Shown piece by piece: positions 1 through 5,274 of a DNA stretch of 5,274 bases. The translations under genes and the position numbers were made by a program. The notes beneath the pieces were generated by a model that was not told the origin of the DNA, did no database searches, and was given only the letters and a program-made list of their open reading frames with translations. This DNA is from Kiritimatiellia bacterium (GTDB taxonomy: Bacteria; Verrucomicrobiota; Kiritimatiellia; JAAZAB01), in contig JAGYMT010000161.1 in NCBI GenBank assembly GCA_018400335.1, positions 1 to 5,274 on the forward strand, in the 5' to 3' direction. Each line of letters opens with the position of its first letter. Position 1 is the first letter of the stretch.

Positions 1-31
1 AAAACTCTTTTCCGAAAGGCAACCGACTTGC

Positions 32-49
32 CTGCGTGTACGCACGCAG
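32..49. repeat. Short perfect hairpin in the lptD leader
   Basis: CTGCGTG (32-38) and CACGCAG (43-49) are perfect 7-base inverted arms around a TACG loop. Flanking GCC (29-32 side) and GGC (53-55) can extend the pairing if a 4-base bulge is allowed. The structure ends about 27 bases before the lptD start codon. No T-tract follows, so it does not look like an intrinsic terminator of an upstream gene. It may be a dispersed palindromic repeat or a leader hairpin; a single copy cannot decide. Confidence 0.45.
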
Positions 50-60
50 ACAGGCGAAGC

Positions 61-65
61 GAAGG
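61..65 (+). promoter_or_regulatory. Weak candidate ribosome binding site for lptD
   Basis: GAAGG at 61-65 lies 11 bases before the ATG at 77, a slightly long but acceptable spacing. It would be 17 bases from the in-frame ATG at 83 and 29 from the one at 95, so it favours the start at 77. The match to a Shine-Dalgarno sequence is partial. Confidence 0.3.
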
Positions 66-76
66 TTACCCTTGAA

Positions 77-2692
77 ATGTTGATGTTTTCGAAAATGATA
101 GCGCGGTGTTCCCTCGTCCTCGCCGTGGCGCTGGGCGCCGCTTTGCCGGCGGCGCCGGGCGCCACGGAAGACGACGGGGTACCGTCCGTCATCCGGGAAT
201 CCGACGTCAGGGATTTCCCCGGCATCGTCCTGACTCTGAAGGATGTCTCCAACCCCGTTTCGGAATTCATCCGGTCGAAATGCATGCCCAGGACTGTCCA
301 GCTGCTCGATTCATATCGAAAGGGCGCGAAGGTGAACGCGGAGCTCAAGAGCGCCCTGCTTGCCGATCTCAATAGATTGCTTCGCCGCGAGTCTCTCTAC
401 GATAAGGACCGGTTCGCCGGCGTGAAGCTTTCTCCGGAAACCATAGCCCTTATCGAGACGTCTCCTTCAGGGGAGGAGCTCGCGCGCCTCAATCGAATGC
501 TAATCGAGCAGGCGTATTCCGGCAAGTTCGGGAAGCTGACTGATCAGGCCGTGGACGTGACGGCGGATGCGCTCGAGTACGATTCCGAGAAGGACCTGAT
601 GATAGCGCAGGGGCGCGTGATGCTTCGCCGCGGAGATGTGATGATAAGGTGCGAGATGGCCGTGGTGAACATGGAGACCTATGATGTGCTGGCCGAGGGG
701 GACGTCTACTTCGAGCAGGGCAGCGATGCGTGGTCGGGCGACAGCCTCCGCTACAATTTCCGTACGCAGCGCGGGTCCTTCGGTGATTTCGTTTCATTCC
801 TCGATCCCTTCTACGTGAGGGCGGAGCATTCATACAGGGCCACGGAGGATGAATACCTGTTTCACAATGCCACTGTCACCACCTGCGAGACCGAGCGGCC
901 GATCGCCTATATAAAAGCAAAAAGGATCAACATGATGCCCGGCCGGTATGCCCGCGGGCGGAACGTGCTCCTGTATCTCGGGCGAGTGCCGGTGATGTAC
1001 AGCCCCTACTGGAACCAGAATATCGGGTCCCCCAACTTCTTCAGCGTGGTTCCGGGCTACAACAGCCGGATGTCAGCCTTCCTGCTCACAGCTTTCAACT
1101 ACCGCATCAGCCGCCACTTCGAGGCATCCACGCACCTCGATTACAGGATCAAGCGCGGACCCGGCATCGGCCAGGATATCCTGTGGTCATCCAGCGGAAA
1201 CGCCAAGAGCCTCTCGACGGAACGGTATATGCAGGAAGAGGACGATTCCTGGTTTTTCGGACGCAAGAGCAGGCTGCACGACTTGGATGAGGAGGATTCC
1301 TGGTTCGGCGACATGATCGCCTACTACACGCACGACTCCTGGCCCGACGAGGGCGATAGCCAGGCATACCCGATCGAAAATGACAGATATCGCTTCCGGC
1401 TCTACCACAGTCAGAGCTTGAGCGATCGGGCGTACTTCCTGGGTCAGTTCGACTACCTGAGCGATCCTAAACTGGTCGAGCAGTTCTTTCGCGATGAATA
1501 CCAGCACGCTCCCGAACCGGATAATTACCTCGTTCTCGGATATCGCGGCGATAAATACAGCGCGGCTTTCCAGATTGATAAGCGGCTGAACGATTTCTAC
1601 ACATCGGTTGATCGCATTCCCGAGGTGTCCATTGATTTCACGAGGCAGGCGATTCGCGACACTTCCCTCTACTACGAGGGCAGGACCGCCGCCGGCTTTC
1701 TCCGGAAGGAATGGGAGAGCAACGAGACGAATGAGACGGACTACTCTTCCTTCCGGTTCGATTCCGACAATAAGATATACTACTCGATGAGATGGTTCGG
1801 CTTCCTGAACGTGACCCCGCGCGTGGGCTACCGCGCCACGGCCTATTCCAAGACCAAGGAGGATGTGACCAACGTGGTCACGACCACCAGTGTGGACGAT
1901 GAAGGCGTGGCGACGGAGTCGTCAACCACCAACATCGTGGCGCGCGAACTGAGTTCAGCTTTCAGGTCGGTCTACGAGTTCGGCATTGAGAGCTCGTTCA
2001 AGACCTTTAAGGTGTGGGAGGCCCACCCGGGGGGCGTGATCCACAACCTTCGCCACATCGCGGAGCCTTATATCAATTACACCTGCGTTCCCGAACCGAA
2101 CGTGCTGCCGTCGAGCCTCTACCAGTTTGATGAGGTGGATGAAATCGGGCGGACCCATGATATTAAACTGGGCATGATCAACAAGCTGCAGACGAAGAGT
2201 TCCGGCAGTGTGTATGACCTGATCAATGCCGATGTCTGGACCTATTACGGGTTCGGGCGCGACGAGGGCGAGAAGGCTCTCACTAACTTCTTCTTCAATA
2301 TACGCTCATCTCTTCTGGACGATTGGATGACGCTCCGCGTTGACGGTGAGTTCAACCAGTACGACGTGGACTTCGACACTTTCAACACCCGCCTGTCCAT
2401 CGAGGATAAGACCCTGTGGCGGAACGATCTGGAATACAGGTATAAGAAGGATTCGAACAGCCTGCTTTACGACCAGCTAACCCTCTCGCCGTTCGCTAAC
2501 TGGAAATACTACCTCTACGGCAGGTACGAGTTCGACGATCAGGAACTCGAGGCCTGGGGGTTGAGCGTGGAACGCAGGATCCAGTGCATCACCGTTCGCG
2601 TCGGCGCCGAGATGGAGGACGACGATTACCAGGTCTGGCTGCAATTCTGGTTCACCGCGTTCCCAAGAGGAAAACTCGGGCTCGGAGTCTGA
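77..2692 (+). CDS. lptD: LPS-assembly outer-membrane protein LptD (OstA/Imp family)
   Basis: This is the outer-membrane half of the Lpt bridge, which passes LPS from the periplasmic LptA chain to the cell surface, normally as a plug-and-barrel complex with the lipoprotein LptE. Seen: residues 1 to about 29 form a signal peptide (basic n-region with K6 and R10, hydrophobic 12-26, Ala-rich exit). Residues ~30-158 are an atypical N-terminal stretch. The OstA/LptA-like jellyroll starts near V159 (VDVTADALEYDSEKD, then AQGRVML and AEGDVYFEQG). A typical LptD junction follows, with TTCETER around C270 and VPVMYSPYW at 304-312. The barrel then runs to the C-terminus, with a HLDYRIKRGPGIG motif near 353-365, many alternating aromatic strands and an aromatic last strand (WLQFWFTAF). 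At 871 residues it is longer than the 784 of E. coli LptD, mainly through the N-terminal stretch and surface loops (for example a Thr/Ser/Val-rich loop at ~596-621). Cysteines after the signal are C69, C192, C270, C670 and C837; the adjacent C-terminal Cys pair of E. coli is absent. The frame stays open upstream to base 2, but the signal peptide supports the start at 77; 83 and 95 are alternatives. No LptE or SurA gene is visible here. Confidence 0.9.
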   Translation: MLMFSKMIARCSLVLAVALGAALPAAPGATEDDGVPSVIRESDVRDFPGIVLTLKDVSNPVSEFIRSKCMPRTVQLLDSYRKGAKVNAELKSALLADLNRLLRRESLYDKDRFAGVKLSPETIALIETSPSGEELARLNRMLIEQAYSGKFGKLTDQAVDVTADALEYDSEKDLMIAQGRVMLRRGDVMIRCEMAVVNMETYDVLAEGDVYFEQGSDAWSGDSLRYNFRTQRGSFGDFVSFLDPFYVRAEHSYRATEDEYLFHNATVTTCETERPIAYIKAKRINMMPGRYARGRNVLLYLGRVPVMYSPYWNQNIGSPNFFSVVPGYNSRMSAFLLTAFNYRISRHFEASTHLDYRIKRGPGIGQDILWSSSGNAKSLSTERYMQEEDDSWFFGRKSRLHDLDEEDSWFGDMIAYYTHDSWPDEGDSQAYPIENDRYRFRLYHSQSLSDRAYFLGQFDYLSDPKLVEQFFRDEYQHAPEPDNYLVLGYRGDKYSAAFQIDKRLNDFYTSVDRIPEVSIDFTRQAIRDTSLYYEGRTAAGFLRKEWESNETNETDYSSFRFDSDNKIYYSMRWFGFLNVTPRVGYRATAYSKTKEDVTNVVTTTSVDDEGVATESSTTNIVARELSSAFRSVYEFGIESSFKTFKVWEAHPGGVIHNLRHIAEPYINYTCVPEPNVLPSSLYQFDEVDEIGRTHDIKLGMINKLQTKSSGSVYDLINADVWTYYGFGRDEGEKALTNFFFNIRSSLLDDWMTLRVDGEFNQYDVDFDTFNTRLSIEDKTLWRNDLEYRYKKDSNSLLYDQLTLSPFANWKYYLYGRYEFDDQELEAWGLSVERRIQCITVRVGAEMEDDDYQVWLQFWFTAFPRGKLGLGV

Positions 2693-2714
2693 TCTTGCGG
2701 AAGGGGTCGGAGTA

Positions 2715-2786
2715 TTCACCACGAAGAACTTGAAGGACATGAAGACGAGAAATTCCCTTCATGCTCTTCATGCCCTTCATGGTGAA
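2715..2786. repeat. Long imperfect inverted repeat with nine-base internal period
   Basis: The arms at 2715-2744 and 2757-2786 match at 24 of 30 positions when one is reverse-complemented, leaving a 12-base loop. Each arm is itself periodic: CACGAAGAA, CTTGAAGGA and CATGAAGAC follow each other at 2720-2746, and CTTCATG recurs at 2757, 2766 and 2775. Read on the minus strand it would give a His-Glu-Glu-rich peptide of low complexity, which is a translation artefact of the repeat. From memory, CAYGAAGRR-type intergenic repeats are widespread in PVC-group and some other environmental bacterial genomes; their function is not known to me. The element starts 22 bases after the lptD stop, so it could fold at the 3' end of that transcript, though no T-tract follows. 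Confidence 0.75.
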
Positions 2787-2795
2787 ACGGGAATT

Positions 2796-2815
2796 GAAAG
2801 AAAATCCTTTCTTTC
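2796..2815. repeat. Perfect 8-base hairpin between the two inverted repeats
   Basis: GAAAGAAA (2796-2803) and TTTCTTTC (2808-2815) pair perfectly across an ATCC loop. The stem is AT-rich and no T-run follows, so a Rho-independent terminator is unlikely. It overlaps the left arm of the next inverted repeat and is probably part of the same composite element. Confidence 0.45.
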
Positions 2816-2895
2816 CTCCGTTGCCTTCTGTTCAATCCGCAATTGACTTGATTGAAAAGAAGAGTATTAAACAGAAGGAAACAAAGATAACGAAG
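2807..2895. repeat. Second imperfect inverted repeat upstream of polB
   Basis: The arms at 2807-2836 and 2866-2895 match at 22 of 30 positions when reverse-complemented. The strongest part is the inner 17 bases, 2820-2836 against 2866-2882, with 15 of 17 matching (core CCTTCTGTT against AACAGAAGG). The loop is 29 bases. Together with 2715-2786 it fills nearly the whole gap between lptD and polB. The order of CAYGAAG units beside CCTTCTGTT blocks resembles a dispersed intergenic repeat I recall from PVC-type genomes, but only copies elsewhere could confirm that. Confidence 0.6.
2843..2870 (+). promoter_or_regulatory. Candidate sigma70-type promoter for polB
   Basis: TTGACT (2843-2848, 5 of 6 to TTGACA) and TATTAA (2865-2870, 4 of 6 to TATAAT) are separated by 16 bases in an AT-rich stretch. 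Transcription would begin near 2877, about 34 bases before the polB ATG. The -35 box lies in the loop of the second inverted repeat and the -10 box overlaps the edge of its right arm. No operator such as a LexA-type box was recognised. Confidence 0.4.
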
Positions 2896-2910
2896 TGATC
2901 CCTGCACATC

Positions 2911-5115
2911 ATGTCATCCCGTCAAAAAACTTCAACTCCCCAGCACGCGCCCGCGCGCGATGACGCGAACGGCCTCGTGGCGGTCGAGGCCGCCGGCGCG
3001 CAGGCCACCCTTTACCATCGCAGCGAAGACCGCATCTTAATCAGCCGCGAGCCCTTCACTCCGTTCCTCTTCGTGGAGCAGAAAGCGCTATCTAAAATCC
3101 AATCGCTATGCTCCGAGACGAGACCATTGCGCGGACCGGGCCGACTCAACACGCTCGCGCTGTTTTCATCCGTCGAGGACTGGAATCGCGCCAGGAAGAA
3201 GCTGTCCTCCGCCGGTCGCACGCCGGCGCCGTTCCTCGCCGTGAACGACAAGATACAGCAGCACCTGCTCCTGACAGGCCGCTCGCTCTTCGGCGGAATG
3301 CGTTTCGAGCAGATCAAGAGGATGCAGGTTGATATCGAGACTCACACCGCGCCCGGCTTCGAGTTCTGCAACCCGGAACGGGAGAGCGACAGGATCATCA
3401 TCATTGCAATGTCCGACGATTCCGGATGGGAAGAGTCCCTGTGGGCGCCGGACGGCGACGAAAAAGGCCTGCTCGAGCGTTTCACGGAGCGCGTCCGCCA
3501 GCGCGATCCCGACGTTATCGAGGGCCACAATTTCTTTAAGTTCGATCTGGCCTATATTGCAGCGCGCGCGGCCATGCACGGCGTCAAACTCGCACTCGGC
3601 CGCGAGGGCGGTCTGATCAGGTCCTCCTCCGGCAACTACACCGCCGGGGAGCGGATCATCTCGTACCCCAAGTTCGAGATCCCGGGCCGGCACATAGTGG
3701 ACACCATGTTCCTGCTCCACGCGTATGATGTGTCCCACCGCTCGCTTGAGAGTCACGGCCTGAAATACGCGGCCTCGTATTTCAAGGTGTCCGGACCGGA
3801 TCGCGTGTTCATCAAGGGCTCGGAGATTTCCGACGTGTTCGAGCGCGACCCGGATCTGGTTCTGCGCTATTCGCTCGATGATGTGCGGGAGACCGGCGCG
3901 CTCGCAAACATTCTGGCCCGCAGCGTCTTCATACAGGCCGGCATGCTGCCGATGGGCTACCAGGCGGCATGCGTCCGAGGGAACGGCGCCAAGATTGACG
4001 CGCTGATGATGCGCGAGTACATCAAGGCCGGCTGCGCTCTGCCCGATCAGGAGAAGCCGAGGGAGTTTCAGGGCGGCTGCACCGATATTTTCATGAAGGG
4101 CGTGATCGAGAACGTGCACCATTGCGACGCCCGCTCGCTCTATCCCTCCATCATGCTCTCGCGGAAGATCGCCCCGAAGAGCGACCACCTCGGCGCCTTT
4201 CTGGAGCTCCTGAAACGGTTCAGGGACCTGCGGTTCCGGGCGAAGGACGGAATGCAATCGGCGCGCGACCCGGTCGAGCGGACGCATTTCGACTCCCAGC
4301 AGAGCGCATTGAAGATTCTCATCAATTCCTTCTACGGCTATCTCGGCTTCGCACAGGGGCGGTTCAATGATTTCGATGCAGCCGAAAAGGTGGCGTCCGA
4401 GGGCCGGTCAATTCTGGGCGGCATGGTCGCCTGGCTCAGGGAGCATGGCGCGAAGCCGGTGGAGATTGATACGGACGGCGTCTACTTCGTTCCGCCTTCA
4501 TTCCGCGCGAAGGATGGTCTTGAAAAGTTCCGCGAGGCCATGCGTCAATCACTGCCTGACGGGATAGAGGTCGAATTCGACGGCGAATACAGGACCATGT
4601 TCAGCTACAAGATGAAGAACTACGCCCTTCTCGATCAGGATGGAACCATTGTCATTCGCGGCGCCGCCCTCAAGTCGAGGGGGATGGAGCCCTATCTTCG
4701 CGACTTCCTGAAGGACATGATACGCCTCAAGCTCGAACTCAAGGATGTCGAAATCCCTGCCGTGAAAGAGAAATACGAGAAGGGTATCGTGGACGGAACG
4801 CTCGGGATTAAGCGGCTCGCCAAGACGGAGGTTCTCAAGGAGGCGCCATCCTCCTATGCCGGGAAGATAGAGGCTGGCGGACGCGGCCGCAACGCGGCGT
4901 ATGAAATAGCGCTTCGCTCCGGCCATCCATATCAGGCGGGCGACCAGGTGTCCTATTACATCACCGGAAAGGCAAAGAAGGTCTCAGCCCACAGTGCGGC
5001 GAAGCTCGTATCTGAATGGGACCCCGCCGCGCGCGATGAAAACACCGCCTACTACCGCGCCAAGCTCGATGCCCTCTACCAACGCTTCACCGCCAGGGAA
5101 GACGCGGACGACTAA
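2911..5115 (+). CDS. polB: Family B DNA polymerase with 3'-5' proofreading exonuclease (archaeal-like Pol II)
   Basis: This is a template-directed DNA polymerase with editing exonuclease, acting in the cytoplasm. All hallmark motifs are visible in order. The N-terminal domain ends in HLLLTGRSLFGGMRFEQIKR. Exo I is D141-I-E143, Exo II is N207 to F211-D212 and Exo III is Y320 to D324. The linker motif FQGG is at 386-389. Motif A is D406 with SLYPSI (409-414), motif B is K468-x3-N472-S-F-Y475-G and motif C is D520-T-D522-G. KMKNYA (567-572) and RGMEPYLRD (590-598) lead into the thumb. All catalytic acids are present, so both activities should be intact. The layout follows Thermococcales Pol B closely: the Pfu exonuclease acids are also D141/E143, and DTDG is its motif C form. 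However, the motif A to motif B distance is 62 residues against roughly 83, and the protein is 734 residues against 775. No clear C-terminal clamp-binding motif is seen. The start is the first ATG after an in-frame TGA at 2896-2898; it lacks a good Shine-Dalgarno sequence. In bacteria such enzymes usually serve repair or lesion bypass rather than bulk replication; that role is inferred here. Confidence 0.93.
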   Translation: MSSRQKTSTPQHAPARDDANGLVAVEAAGAQATLYHRSEDRILISREPFTPFLFVEQKALSKIQSLCSETRPLRGPGRLNTLALFSSVEDWNRARKKLSSAGRTPAPFLAVNDKIQQHLLLTGRSLFGGMRFEQIKRMQVDIETHTAPGFEFCNPERESDRIIIIAMSDDSGWEESLWAPDGDEKGLLERFTERVRQRDPDVIEGHNFFKFDLAYIAARAAMHGVKLALGREGGLIRSSSGNYTAGERIISYPKFEIPGRHIVDTMFLLHAYDVSHRSLESHGLKYAASYFKVSGPDRVFIKGSEISDVFERDPDLVLRYSLDDVRETGALANILARSVFIQAGMLPMGYQAACVRGNGAKIDALMMREYIKAGCALPDQEKPREFQGGCTDIFMKGVIENVHHCDARSLYPSIMLSRKIAPKSDHLGAFLELLKRFRDLRFRAKDGMQSARDPVERTHFDSQQSALKILINSFYGYLGFAQGRFNDFDAAEKVASEGRSILGGMVAWLREHGAKPVEIDTDGVYFVPPSFRAKDGLEKFREAMRQSLPDGIEVEFDGEYRTMFSYKMKNYALLDQDGTIVIRGAALKSRGMEPYLRDFLKDMIRLKLELKDVEIPAVKEKYEKGIVDGTLGIKRLAKTEVLKEAPSSYAGKIEAGGRGRNAAYEIALRSGHPYQAGDQVSYYITGKAKKVSAHSAAKLVSEWDPAARDENTAYYRAKLDALYQRFTAREDADD

Positions 5116-5132
5116 CCTGGAACGAGCAATTG

Positions 5133-5241
5133 AATATCCAATATCCAACAAGGAATTTCCAACCGAACAAGTGAAGATGCATGGCGCGTTATTGACTTCT
5201 CTGTGTTTCCGGACATTCCCTTACCGCAAAATCCGGTTGGA
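5133..5241. repeat. AATATCC tandem heptamer and spaced inverted repeat downstream of polB
   Basis: AATATCC occurs twice head to tail (5133-5139 and 5140-5146), followed by AACAAGGAATTTCC. TCCAACCG (5158-5165) has a perfect inverted partner, CGGTTGGA (5234-5241), 68 bases away. From memory, AATATCCAATATCC-type intergenic repeats accompany the CAYGAAGRR type in many PVC-like environmental genomes. The rest of 5116-5274 shows no recognisable gene, RNA or terminator. Confidence 0.5.
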
Positions 5242-5256
5242 TTTACCTGAAGTGGT

Positions 5257-5272
5257 GCAGGTGTCTGCCTGC
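5257..5272. repeat. Possible short hairpin at the window edge
   Basis: GCAGG (5257-5261) and CCTGC (5268-5272) form a perfect 5-base stem with a TGTCTG loop, cut by the window end. It is rich in the same GCCTG/CAGGC words as the hairpin before lptD, but it is short enough to be chance. Confidence 0.2.
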
Positions 5273-5274
5273 TT

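Noticed and set aside
2715..2815. Rho-independent terminator after lptD
   Set aside because: Hairpins are present, but none is followed by a T-run and the small one is AT-rich.
2715..2895. CRISPR array
   Set aside because: The repeats are nine-base periodic and inverted, without uniform direct repeats or unique spacers, and no cas genes are nearby.
2716..2907. A 63-codon minus-strand frame with a His/Glu-rich peptide
   Set aside because: It is a read-through of the nine-base repeat and the second inverted repeat, low in complexity and with no sign of coding constraint.
3166..4287. A 373-codon open frame on the minus strand inside polB
   Set aside because: It is fully antisense to a polymerase with every catalytic motif intact. 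GC-rich codon bias readily opens such frames, and the translation shows no recognisable domain.
4498..4500. Motif C reading DTDG instead of DTDS as a sign of an inactive polymerase (motif itself at about 4468-4479)
   Set aside because: Thermococcal family B enzymes naturally carry DTDG, and both aspartates are present.
4549..4926. A 125-codon minus-strand open frame inside the polB thumb region
   Set aside because: It is antisense to conserved polymerase sequence, with no domain and no leader of its own.
77..5115. lptD and polB also lie near each other in E. coli, suggesting a conserved neighbourhood
   Set aside because: In E. coli other genes separate them and its Pol II is of a different type. 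Here a repeat-filled gap intervenes, so the proximity is probably coincidental.
5177..5274. An ATG (5177), with GTG at 5171 in frame, opening 32 codons to the window end
   Set aside because: There is no Shine-Dalgarno sequence, the peptide is unrecognisable, and it lies in repeat-like DNA. It could only be judged with sequence beyond the window.

Overview
The window looks like bacterial chromosome from a diderm (LPS-making) organism. It holds two complete genes on the + strand, an outer-membrane LPS-assembly protein (LptD/OstA family, 77-2692) and a replicative-type family B DNA polymerase with proofreading exonuclease (2911-5115). Every gap around and between them carries repeat-like, palindromic non-coding DNA. 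Both reading frames are GC-rich and intact. The stretch just before the polymerase is clearly AT-richer (about 37% GC over 2791-2910 by hand count). From memory, nine-base CAYGAAGRR-type intergenic repeats and AATATCCAATATCC-type repeats are common in environmental bacteria of the PVC group (Kiritimatiellota, Verrucomicrobiota, Lentisphaerota) and in Omnitrophota. Together with the LptD style and weak Shine-Dalgarno signals, this makes such a lineage my best guess, but the assignment is tentative.

Layout. 1-76: leader of lptD with a short perfect hairpin (32-49). 77-2692: lptD, with signal peptide, an unusual ~130-residue N-terminal stretch, OstA/LptA-like jellyroll and C-terminal beta-barrel. 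2693-2910: a 218-base gap almost filled by two adjacent long imperfect inverted repeats (2715-2786 and 2807-2895) and a small perfect hairpin (2796-2815). A plausible sigma70-type promoter (2843-2870) lies partly in the loop of the second inverted repeat. 2911-5115: polB. 5116-5274: 159 bases with no supportable gene, containing a tandem AATATCC heptamer and a widely spaced inverted repeat.

The two genes have no evident functional link. LptD inserts LPS into the outer membrane, while the polymerase acts on DNA in the cytoplasm. The 218-base repeat-filled gap and the promoter candidate suggest separate transcription. I do not see a new multi-gene system here. The items most worth a second look are the composite repeat element with an embedded promoter, the N-terminal module of LptD, and the archaeal-like polymerase with a shortened segment between motifs A and B.
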